A stretch of DNA of 27,950 bases, from the NCBI GenBank assembly GCA_964568975.1, contig CAZMSO010000034.1, positions 1 through 27,950 of the forward strand, read 5' to 3'. The translations under genes and the position numbers were made by a program. Source of the DNA: CAZADA01 sp964568975. GTDB lineage: Bacteria; Pseudomonadota; Alphaproteobacteria; Caulobacterales; Maricaulaceae. Within the stretch, counting starts at the first letter, position 1; every line of letters begins with the position of its first letter. A model generated the notes under the pieces. That model had not been told where the DNA came from and searched no databases. It saw only the letters and a list, made by a program, of their open reading frames with translations. Shown here piece by piece: positions 14,743 to 21,798 of this stretch.

Positions 14743-15510
14743 ATGGTTAAAGAGGCCCGCCCATCATCCGCGCCGGCGCGCGCGGGGCGTCTCGTGCGCC
14801 GTTTTGCCTTCGCCGTGACCTTGGCGGCGGCGCTGGCGGCGTTTTTGCTAGCGGGCGGTCCGGAGCGATTGGATTTCGAAGCCATCTCCGCGCGCCATAG
14901 TGATTTGCGCGCCTGGGCGAAGGCCAACGCGGTGATCGCGGCGCTGGGCTTCATCACCGGCTATGCGTTGTTGGCGGCGATCTCGCTGCCGGGGGTGTTG
15001 TGGTTCACCATCGCTGGCGGGCTGGTGTTCGGGTGGCTGGAGGGGGCCGTGTACTCCTGGCTGGGCGCCACCATTGGCGCCACCATCTTCTTCGTCGCGG
15101 TCAAGCGCGCGGCGCGCACGGATGTGATCGGGTTTTTGCAGCGCTTGTGGGGCGCGCGTTGGGACGCCTGGCGTGCGGGGTTACAAAATCATGAGTTCAC
15201 CTATTTGGTGCTGTCGCGTCTGTTGCCGTTGCCGTTTTTCGCGGTGAACGTCGCGGCCGCCGCTTTGCATGCGCGGCTGTGGGTGTTTGTGGCGGCCACT
15301 GGCCTGGGCTTGATTCCGGCCTCTCTGGTCTACGCGGCGCTCGGGGCCGCGGCGGGAGACACCCTCGAGGCCGGGGAAGGGCTGACGCCGCAAGCGGTGC
15401 TGCGCCCTGAGTTGGCGCTGGCCTTCATCGGCCTCGCGCTGTTGGCGGCGAGCCCGCTTTTGCTTAAGCGGATCATGGGGCGGGCGGGCACCGATCCCCC
15501 CGCCCCGTAA
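14743..15510 (+). CDS. TVP38/TMEM64 (VTT-domain) membrane protein (255 aa)
   Basis: A signal-anchor-like helix lies at about 20-42. Several membrane helices follow, with the family signature GLVFGWLEGAVYSWLGATIG and ATIFFVAVKRAAR, then YLVLSRLLPLPFFAVNVAAA near 165-185 and two C-terminal helices. VTT/DedA-superfamily proteins are inner-membrane proteins linked to lipid scrambling or ion-coupled transport; the substrate of this subgroup is unknown. The gene diverges from rpmH across about 155 bp and is followed 22 bp later by the histidine kinase on the same strand, so they may be co-transcribed. Confidence 0.9.
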   Translation: MVKEARPSSAPARAGRLVRRFAFAVTLAAALAAFLLAGGPERLDFEAISARHSDLRAWAKANAVIAALGFITGYALLAAISLPGVLWFTIAGGLVFGWLEGAVYSWLGATIGATIFFVAVKRAARTDVIGFLQRLWGARWDAWRAGLQNHEFTYLVLSRLLPLPFFAVNVAAAALHARLWVFVAATGLGLIPASLVYAALGAAAGDTLEAGEGLTPQAVLRPELALAFIGLALLAASPLLLKRIMGRAGTDPPAP

Positions 15511-15532
15511 ATCGCCGGCGCCCTGTGCGCTT

Positions 15533-17017
15533 GTGTTTCAGCCTTGGCGTGTATGGATGCCTTTATTTTTACAAGACTTTTGGGCGTGGTTGCGCTCCCT
15601 GGCGCCGCGTCGCGCCAGCCTGTCGGGGCGGCTTCTGGCCTACACCGTGATCTTTGTTCTGGTGGCGGAGCTGTTGATCTTTTTGCCGAGCGTTGCGGCG
15701 TTCCGCACCCAATGGCTGAAGGATCGTGTGGATGCGGCCCAACTGGCCTCTTTGGCTCTGGAGGCGGCGCCCGACGCCATGGTGGACGGCGCGTTGGCTG
15801 AGGAGCTGTTGGCCAACGCCGAAGTGGTCACCGTGCTGCTGCAGCGTGATGGGCGCCGTCAGCTGCTGCTGCCGCCCTCCGAGCCCGTGATGGCGAGCGT
15901 GATGGAAGATATGCGCGATCGCTCTCTCTGGCGCTCGTTGTTGGAAACCTGCGCCGTGCTGCTGGCGCCGGAGGGGCGTTTCATCCGCATCACGGCCACG
16001 CCCCGTCTGGGCGGGGGTGAGGAGATTGTCGCCGTGGTGGCCGAGGCGCCGTTGCGCGCCGAACTGGCCGTCTATGGCCGGCGCATCCTCGTCAATTCCA
16101 TCTTGATTTCCGCGGCCGCCGGCGTGTTGATTTACCTGCTGCTGTCGGCGGCCTTTGTCCGCCCCATGGCCCGTTTGGCGGACGCCATGGTGCGCTTTCG
16201 CGCCGCACCGGAAGACGTCGGACGCGTCATCACCCCGCTACCGGGGCGGCGCGACGAAATCGGCGTGGCGGAGCGTGAGCTGCAAGCGCTGCAGTCGGAT
16301 GTGCGCCAGGCGCTGCGCCAGCAGGAGCGTCTGGCGGCTCTGGGCGCCGCGGTGGCCAAAATCAACCATGATTTGCGTAATGTGCTCACCAGCGCTCAGC
16401 TTGTCTCCGACCGGCTTGCGCACCATTCCGACCCCAAAACCCGCGCCCAGGGCGAGCGTTTGGTGCGCGCCATTGGTCGCGGCGTGCGCCTGGCGCAGGA
16501 CGTGTTGCAATACGGCCGTGCGCAGGAGCCTGCGCCCCAACCGGCGCCCGTGGCGCTGCGGGCCGTCCTGGAAGATGCGTTCGCCGACGCGGCGGCGGCC
16601 GCCGATACGCCGACGGGGTTGGAGATCACCATCGATCCGCAGTTGTGCGTCTACGCCGACCCAGAGCATGTACACCGCATTGGCCTCAACATCATGCGCA
16701 ACGCTGTTCAGGCCATGGCCACCATGCGCGATCGTCCCAGTCTTATGCGTATGGAAGCGGGCCCAATCACGGGCGAGGCGGGCGCCGAACGGGATGGTTC
16801 GCACATCCTCATCACCTTGTCCGATAACGGCCCCGGCATTCCCGCACGCGCCATGGAGGGGCTGTTCACGCCCTTCGCCGCCACCACCCGCAAGGGCGGA
16901 TCGGGCCTGGGCCTGAACATTGCGCGCGAATTGGCTCGCGCGAATGGTGGCGAGGTGGCGCTGGCTCACTCGGATGAAGGCGGCGCGTGTTTCACGGTGC
17001 GCTTGCCGGCGGCTTAA
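15533..17017 (+). CDS. Membrane sensor histidine kinase (494 aa), orphan
   Basis: GTG at 15533 is used here; ATG at 15557 is also possible, and neither has a clear ribosome site. TM1 lies at about 34-57, a periplasmic sensor region at 58-183, TM2 at 184-208, then a HAMP-like linker. The HisKA helix carries phospho-acceptor His279 in KINHDLRNVLTSAQL. The ATPase domain has an N-box near 386 (NIMRNAVQAM), G1 DNGPGIP near 431 and G2 GGSGLGLNIA near 456. The ligand is unknown, and no response regulator is adjacent. Downstream come tRNA-Arg and the mobile element, which may have separated it from a partner. Its TAA stop (17015-17017) overlaps the stop of the antiparallel recombinase frame. Confidence 0.93.
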   Translation: MFQPWRVWMPLFLQDFWAWLRSLAPRRASLSGRLLAYTVIFVLVAELLIFLPSVAAFRTQWLKDRVDAAQLASLALEAAPDAMVDGALAEELLANAEVVTVLLQRDGRRQLLLPPSEPVMASVMEDMRDRSLWRSLLETCAVLLAPEGRFIRITATPRLGGGEEIVAVVAEAPLRAELAVYGRRILVNSILISAAAGVLIYLLLSAAFVRPMARLADAMVRFRAAPEDVGRVITPLPGRRDEIGVAERELQALQSDVRQALRQQERLAALGAAVAKINHDLRNVLTSAQLVSDRLAHHSDPKTRAQGERLVRAIGRGVRLAQDVLQYGRAQEPAPQPAPVALRAVLEDAFADAAAAADTPTGLEITIDPQLCVYADPEHVHRIGLNIMRNAVQAMATMRDRPSLMRMEAGPITGEAGAERDGSHILITLSDNGPGIPARAMEGLFTPFAATTRKGGSGLGLNIARELARANGGEVALAHSDEGGACFTVRLPAA

Positions 17018-18759
17018 CGGGGAATGGCGATTGCGCCGCACCCTCGCGCGATGGGGGCTGCGCCGCCCTGGTGATCCGCGCGGCATTTGCACGCCTGCGC
17101 GCAATCCATTAGACACGCGTGGCGTCTGATGTGCCGTACGGGCGCCATGCACCCATAGCTCAGCTGGATAGAGCGCTGCCCTCCGAAGGCAGAGGTCTCA
17201 GGTTCGAATCCTGATGGGTGCGCCATCTCCAAGTTTGGCCTTTCCAACCTCCGCAAAAGCGAGAAGGGCAAAGCGATTGCGGGAGTTCTAAGTCCGCCCG
17301 ATCGCGTGAAGGTCGGTTTGTCCGCAAAGGCGAGTTTCAGCACCGTTCGGCGGTGCTCCAACCGCCCGGAAGCCCAAAGTTTCCAAGGGTTTGCGAGGAA
17401 GGCCATCGCAGTTCTAAATGTCTCCTCAAAGGGGCGTACCGGCTGGCCGGCGGACGCGATGGATTCAGCCACGATCAGCTTGCGCTGTTCGGCTTCCGCG
17501 ATCTTCTTTTCATAGGCCCGCACGACCGCGTCGTTGGAGGCCTCGACAATGCGATCGAGCAGCTGGGCGATGGTCGTATCGAGCTTTGAGAGCGCCGCCT
17601 GAAGGCCGGCGATGCGGGCCTTGCCGCCGTCGATGCGCGCCTGCCAGAGCTCGGCGAACATCGCACGGGCGAGATCGACCATGCGCGGGGCGGGCGTCAG
17701 CGCCTTGAGCAGGCCTTCAAACTCCCCTTCGAGCCGCTCACGACGGACCGACTTGCCGTAGCTAGCGCAACCCTTTTGCGGGCAATGATAATAGGGATAG
17801 CGCCCGCCCGAGCCACGGCTCCAGCAGGCCGTGAGCGGCGTGCCGCAATCGCCGCACAGCACGAAGCCGCGCAGCGGGAAGTCGGCGTTGAGGTTCGCAC
17901 GGGCTGGAACCTTCGCATTGCCCTTGAGCCGCTGCTGAATGCGCTCAAACGTCGCCTTGGAAATGAGCGGCTCGTGGCGGCCCTCGCGCGGGGCGATGTT
18001 CCAGTTGGGCGCGCGGACATAGCCGGCGTAGACCGGGTTGGTCAGCAGATCCGTCACGCGCTGGTTGGTGACGACGCCGCTCGCATTGCGCGGGAACTCG
18101 GCGTGGCGCTCCAGGAAGCGCTTGACCTCCGCCTGGATGTCGAAGCGGCCCGAGGCGTAGCCCTCCAGCGCCTCCTGCAGGATTGAGGCGACGGGTTCGT
18201 CGCGCACCAGCAGTTTGCCGTGGCCGGCGACGCGCTCGAAGCGATAGCCGATAGGCCGCTGGAACACCCAATAGCCATTGAGCACGCGCGCCTGCATCCG
18301 GTTGAGGGTTTGCTCGGCGTTTTTGCGCCGCTGATGGCTCGCCATCACGGCGAGCATGTGCTCGTGCATTTCACCGTCGGCGTCGTCGCGGAACTGGACG
18401 GTCGGGGATTCCAAGATCCCGCCGGCGAAGGCGATGGCTTCGCGCAAATCCATATGGGCGCGCATGCCGCGGGCGAGGCGTGAGATGTCGTCGATGATCA
18501 CCACATGGGGATCGCCGCGGTTCTCGCGTAGCAGGCCGAGCATGGCCTGCATGCCCGGGCGGTTGACAACGCTGCCCGAAAGGTCGTCGCTGAAGGTGGC
18601 GACAACCGCATAACCCTTATAGCGGGCGTACTCCCGGCAGCGGGTTTCCTGGCTGCCCAGCCCATCGCCCCGCTTGGTCTGTGCGACGCTGGAGACGCGG
18701 CAGTAAATGACCGCTTTCTTGGGTTTGGTGTTCGTCTGTTGATCAAAATCTTTCGGCAT
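17014..18759 (-). CDS. Large serine recombinase, frame fused through tRNA-Arg (581 aa)
   Basis: The start ATG follows a perfect AAGGAGG. The N-terminal resolvase domain has the nucleophile Ser23 in YCRVSS with Gln27, then IIDDISRLARG. The Recombinase domain follows (RVTDLLTNPVYAGYV), then a zinc ribbon (CGDCG...YHCPQKGC) and a coiled coil (about 375-440). This is the architecture of large serine integrases. The expected C-terminus is near RLERPNLEM; residues about 512-537 are the antisense of tRNA-Arg (HPSGFEPETSAFGGQRSI...). The last ~44 residues come from host DNA, ending at TAA 17016-17014. The present C-terminus therefore depends on the integration site. The true end in the excised form would differ. 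Confidence 0.93.
   Translation of the reverse strand: MPKDFDQQTNTKPKKAVIYCRVSSVAQTKRGDGLGSQETRCREYARYKGYAVVATFSDDLSGSVVNRPGMQAMLGLLRENRGDPHVVIIDDISRLARGMRAHMDLREAIAFAGGILESPTVQFRDDADGEMHEHMLAVMASHQRRKNAEQTLNRMQARVLNGYWVFQRPIGYRFERVAGHGKLLVRDEPVASILQEALEGYASGRFDIQAEVKRFLERHAEFPRNASGVVTNQRVTDLLTNPVYAGYVRAPNWNIAPREGRHEPLISKATFERIQQRLKGNAKVPARANLNADFPLRGFVLCGDCGTPLTACWSRGSGGRYPYYHCPQKGCASYGKSVRRERLEGEFEGLLKALTPAPRMVDLARAMFAELWQARIDGGKARIAGLQAALSKLDTTIAQLLDRIVEASNDAVVRAYEKKIAEAEQRKLIVAESIASAGQPVRPFEETFRTAMAFLANPWKLWASGRLEHRRTVLKLAFADKPTFTRSGGLRTPAIALPFSLLRRLERPNLEMAHPSGFEPETSAFGGQRSIQLSYGCMAPVRHIRRHACLMDCAQACKCRADHQGGAAPIARGCGAIAIPR
17087..17115 (+). promoter_or_regulatory. Possible promoter of tRNA-Arg(CCG)
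   Basis: TTGCAC (17087-17092), a 17-base spacer and TAGACA (17110-17115) lie about 33 bp before the tRNA. Both boxes are imperfect, so this is tentative. Confidence 0.4.
17149..17225 (+). tRNA. tRNA-Arg (anticodon CCG)
   Basis: A 77-nt cloverleaf with encoded CCA. The acceptor stem is GCACCCA/TGGGTGC and the D stem is GCTC/GAGC. The anticodon stem CTGCC/GGCAG surrounds loop CTCCGAA, giving anticodon CCG. The T arm is TCAGG-TTCGAAT-CCTGA, with discriminator G. The serine recombinase frame on the opposite strand covers the whole gene. The 3' end faces the mobile element, which marks it as the integration target. Confidence 0.98.
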
Positions 18760-18798
18760 GCCGCCTCCTTTCCTACACTATTGTTTGAATGAATGTTT

Positions 18799-19047
18799 TT
18801 ATTCTACAGCATCCTCGCCGTCTTGGGCGCCGGTTTCCTCAAACAATCCACTGAGTTGGACGGAACTCACGCCGAAACCGAGATCGACGAAGGCGCTCAA
18901 GATCTCCCAGAGCGCGGTCAGAAACTCCCGCTTCTGGGCGTCGGTCATGTCCAGGCCGTCCAGCTGCGCCAGATAGGGCTGCGGATCGAAGGGCGGCTCG
19001 GGCTCGAGATTGGTGGTGAGATCGGTGGGCGGGGCGGTGTCGGTCAT
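18799..19047 (-). CDS. Small acidic protein upstream of the recombinase (82 aa)
   Basis: An ATG with AAAGGA upstream opens an 82-residue protein that is strongly acidic at both ends (EPEPPFDPQPYLAQLDGLDM and GLFEETGAQDGEDAVE) with a central helix (DAQKREFLTALWEILSAFVD). I recognise no family. It ends 39 bp before the recombinase start on the same strand and shares its promoter at 19107-19136. This suggests a helper or control protein of the recombinase, such as a directionality factor, but that is inferred from position only. Confidence 0.7.
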   Translation of the reverse strand: MTDTAPPTDLTTNLEPEPPFDPQPYLAQLDGLDMTDAQKREFLTALWEILSAFVDLGFGVSSVQLSGLFEETGAQDGEDAVE

Positions 19048-19106
19048 GGTGGGCGTCCTTTCGTAACGGGGTGCGGCCTCCTGGGCTTGGGTTGAACAGA
19101 GTCCGC

Positions 19107-19136
19107 ACTCTACAGTTTTTACTTATGCATTGTCAA
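19107..19136 (-). promoter_or_regulatory. Strong promoter of the small-protein/recombinase operon
   Basis: On the minus strand a perfect TTGACA (19136-19131), an 18-base A-rich spacer and TAGAGT (19112-19107) lie about 60 bp before the 82-aa gene. An imperfect palindrome, AGGAATATTGTCCT (about 19137-19150), touches the -35 box and could be an operator. Confidence 0.6.
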
Positions 19137-19147
19137 GGAATATTGTC

Positions 19148-19453
19148 CTATTCTTTTGATTTTTGCTTCATGACGAAAATTGGACACTGCGTCACCCAAG
19201 TCACGGTGAAGGGCTTCAGGCCCCAATACTCACAGCGCGTGTAGAACTTTGCCCCGCCGCGGCGCTCGTACTCGTACCAGACCAGCAGATGCGGCTGGCC
19301 GTAGGGCGCGATCAGCGCGGCCGCCGCGACAAGCGCCAGCAGGAGCGGTCCCGGCCGCAGCGCCCAGGCGTAGGACGCGACGGTGCGGATGGTGCGCCAG
19401 CGCAGGCGCAGACCGCGCCGCCGACGCACGAATGTGATGCGGGGGATCGCCAT
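19148..19453 (-). CDS. Small membrane-associated protein of the ATPase operon (101 aa)
   Basis: The start overlaps the stop of the coupling ATPase gene (TGATG). The basic N-terminus (FVRRRRGLRLRWRTIRTV) is followed by one hydrophobic helix (about 35-53, PGPLLLALVAAAALIAPYG). A C-terminal portion contains WYEYERRGGAKFYTRCEYWG and ends in a basic tail. Two cysteines (in YTRCEYWG and TQCPIF) could form a disulfide if that part is periplasmic. I recognise no family. It is the last gene of the operon. Confidence 0.75.
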   Translation of the reverse strand: MAIPRITFVRRRRGLRLRWRTIRTVASYAWALRPGPLLLALVAAAALIAPYGQPHLLVWYEYERRGGAKFYTRCEYWGLKPFTVTWVTQCPIFVMKQKSKE

Positions 19454-21174
19454 CAGCCCCTCCCCCGCATGACATCCCGCCGATAACGCAGGGCCATCGC
19501 GCGCGGGCCGCGAAAGGGCTTGCCGTCATGGAGCGGGTTGGGCGCGACCCAGTCCGACCAGGGGCGCACCTCGTGATAGCCGAGCGCGCGGGCTTTGATC
19601 GGCGGCAGGTTTTCAATCAGCAGCAGCTGCTGGTCTTTCGGCAGGCGGCGGATCTCATCGGCGGTCAACAGCGGGCGCGCCGTGGCCGAGAGCGTCAGCG
19701 CGACGTCATCGCCCGCCGCCTGCCCCAGCCCGAAGCTTTTCGCCGCCACGGTCTTCTGGCCGAGCATGCGGCTGACCAACTCGGCGGTCTCCTGGCTGGT
19801 GACGCCGAAGATCTGCTTGACGGAGGTCTGAGAAAGGATGGTGGCGAGCGCCGGGCGGCCATAGACGCGGGCGATCTCCTCCAGCTCCTGAAACACCAGA
19901 TGCACCACGATCCCAAAGCCGCGCAGGGCGGTCAGGGCGTTCGGCAGGCCTTCGATTTTGTAGTTGCTCGCCTCGTCCAGGAGGAAGAGGACGCGGCGAT
20001 TGTCAGCCGTTCTTGTGTGTCCTACCGCTTCGCGGCTTGAGGACGCGCGCGTCAGCTCGGTGAGCGCCGCCCAGGACATGAGCCCAATCCAGGGCGCGAA
20101 GACGGCCATCTTGGTCGGGTCGGTCATGAGATAAACCGTCGCCGGCCGGTCGCCCTTCAGATCGGCGAAGCGAAAGTCGCAACGTCCGGTCACGTCTGCG
20201 AGCCAGCCGGAGGCGTTGAAGGGCGCGAGCGCCTGCAGCGCGCCCTGGCGAAAGTCCTCAAACAGTTTGTCGTTGCCGCTGAGCATCAGGGCGCGGAGAT
20301 CCGCCGCCATGGCGGCGACGTCGCCGGCGAGCGCCAGGGAACGCTCGGCGAGCTTGAGGGCGGTCTCAAGCTCCTGCGGGTCGCTCACCAGGCGTGCGGC
20401 CGCGGCGAGGCTCGGGCCCTGGTGGTGCTCGCGCACGCAGATCCACAGGAGAACGAAGGTCAGCACGCTGCGCGCCCCTTCGCGGAAGAAGCGGTTCGGC
20501 CCCGCCTCAAGGGGCTCGGGGTGCAGCTGCAGGGCGATGGCGCGGGCGTCGGCGATGGCGTCCGCCGGCGCGCGCTCAAGGTCGTCCAAGACGATCTGGA
20601 GCGGGTTGTAGCGCGCGGTTCCCAGACCCAGCATGCGGCCCGGATTGAGCAGATGAACCTGGTGGCCGTGGCGCGTGCAGCGCAGCTCCGCCGTCATCGC
20701 CGCCAGCTCGCCTTTCAGGTCGGTGACAATCATCGGGCGCGGGCTGTGCGCGAGCGCCGGCACGACAAAACGAATGGTCTTGCCCGCCCCCGCCGGCGCG
20801 AGGGTGAGCCCATGGGTCTCGTTGTCATGGAAGAGCGCGAGGCCGTCCTCGGTTGCGCCCAGGAACAGCCCGTTCGGGCGGTGGAGCGTGGCGCGCGTGA
20901 TGTCGTTCGCCTGGGCCCAGCGGGCCGAGCCGGCGAGCGGCTTCGGCCGATGCGCCTCCAGCCGCCGCGCGGTTGCTTTGAGCCGCCGGCGCAGCGTCCC
21001 CGCGGCCTTCAGCGCCAGGCGTCCAGCCACGAGGAAAGCGAGGCCCGCGGCGAGTTTGGGACCGACGTCCGCGCCGGGCTGGTCCCAAAACCAAAGCCCG
21101 GCCCAACTGAGCGCGCCGGCCCCAAGGCCCAAGAGCCAGGGATCGCCGGGGTTCTCGTGGGTGCGGGCGGCCAT
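19453..21174 (-). CDS. VirD4/TraG-type coupling protein ATPase (573 aa)
   Basis: N-terminal hydrophobic segments at about 14-30 and 36-52 anchor a cytoplasmic P-loop ATPase. Walker A APAGAGKT lies at 126-133, the family motif TDLKGEL at 151-157 and Walker B LFLLDE at 396-401. Then come LPNALTALRGFGIVVHLVFQ and FGVTSQETAELVSRMLGQKT, all hallmarks of type IV coupling proteins (TraG/TraD/VirD4). These hexameric pumps deliver relaxase-DNA or protein substrates to a type IV secretion channel. Here no relaxase or VirB gene is visible; instead the gene is flanked by unrecognised membrane-protein genes that abut or overlap it. It may use a channel in trans, or work in a different process. Confidence 0.93.
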   Translation of the reverse strand: MAARTHENPGDPWLLGLGAGALSWAGLWFWDQPGADVGPKLAAGLAFLVAGRLALKAAGTLRRRLKATARRLEAHRPKPLAGSARWAQANDITRATLHRPNGLFLGATEDGLALFHDNETHGLTLAPAGAGKTIRFVVPALAHSPRPMIVTDLKGELAAMTAELRCTRHGHQVHLLNPGRMLGLGTARYNPLQIVLDDLERAPADAIADARAIALQLHPEPLEAGPNRFFREGARSVLTFVLLWICVREHHQGPSLAAAARLVSDPQELETALKLAERSLALAGDVAAMAADLRALMLSGNDKLFEDFRQGALQALAPFNASGWLADVTGRCDFRFADLKGDRPATVYLMTDPTKMAVFAPWIGLMSWAALTELTRASSSREAVGHTRTADNRRVLFLLDEASNYKIEGLPNALTALRGFGIVVHLVFQELEEIARVYGRPALATILSQTSVKQIFGVTSQETAELVSRMLGQKTVAAKSFGLGQAAGDDVALTLSATARPLLTADEIRRLPKDQQLLLIENLPPIKARALGYHEVRPWSDWVAPNPLHDGKPFRGPRAMALRYRRDVMRGRG

Positions 21175-21798
21175 CTACGACGCCCCGTCCGGGCCGGGCC
21201 CGACAAAACGGCAGAAACCGCGGGCGTGCGTCAGCGCCTCCAGGCTCAAGCCCAGCGTGTCGGCGGCCGCCCGGTCAATCGTCGCCCAGCGGCGGGCGTC
21301 GTGGGTCAGCGTGATCTGCTGGGCGACGCCGTTCTTCGCCTTGGAGACGTAGCAGTACTCGCCCTCCAGGCCGTCGGCGTCGCCCGCCCCCAAGAGGGTC
21401 GAATAGCGTGAGCCGGTGGTGACCTCCGCCCCGCCCAGACCGTCGGGGTGCTCGCTGCGAAAGGCGGTCCAGCTGTCGGCGAGACCGTCGAGCCGGCGCA
21501 ACCGCGCAAGGCGATCTCCCGCCTGGGCCAGGTCCGCCTCGGCCGCCGCCAGCCGCTCCTGGGTGATGAGGAGCACATGCTGCGCGTCCTCGAGCTCCTG
21601 GCCATAGCCGGGACACGCCGGACCCTCCAGCGCGCCCACAGCGCACAGCGCCTGCGCCGGGCCGGCGTCGCTGTTCCAAGACTGCAGCGCCCCGATCGCC
21701 ACCATGAGGAGCGCAAAGAGCACCACGAGAACGATCGTGGATCCGAGCACGGCCAGGCCCGCGGCGCGGCCGGCCATTCGAAGAACAGAACTAAGCAT
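21175..21798 (-). CDS. Single-pass membrane protein of the ATPase operon (207 aa)
   Basis: The ATG at 21798 (MLSSVLRMAGRAAG) has a perfect AGGAGG upstream and overlaps the end of the preceding gene by 8 bp. The longer frame to 21945 would lie inside that gene. One TM helix at about 12-37 (AVLGSTIVLVVLFALLMVAIG) precedes a predicted extracytoplasmic part. This part has cysteines in ALCAVGALEGPACPGYG, a coiled-coil-like stretch (QERLAAAEADLAQAGDRLARLR) and a C-terminal globular domain. I recognise no family. The stop codon abuts the coupling ATPase start, so the pair is tightly coupled. Confidence 0.75.
   Translation of the reverse strand: MLSSVLRMAGRAAGLAVLGSTIVLVVLFALLMVAIGALQSWNSDAGPAQALCAVGALEGPACPGYGQELEDAQHVLLITQERLAAAEADLAQAGDRLARLRRLDGLADSWTAFRSEHPDGLGGAEVTTGSRYSTLLGAGDADGLEGEYCYVSKAKNGVAQQITLTHDARRWATIDRAAADTLGLSLEALTHARGFCRFVGPGPDGAS

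Noticed and set aside
14743..17017. Search for a response regulator near the kinase
   Set aside because: No receiver domain found on either strand between rpmH and the recombinase.
20422..21411. 329-aa plus-strand frame opposite the coupling ATPase
   Set aside because: Antisense shadow; low-complexity composition and no start signals.
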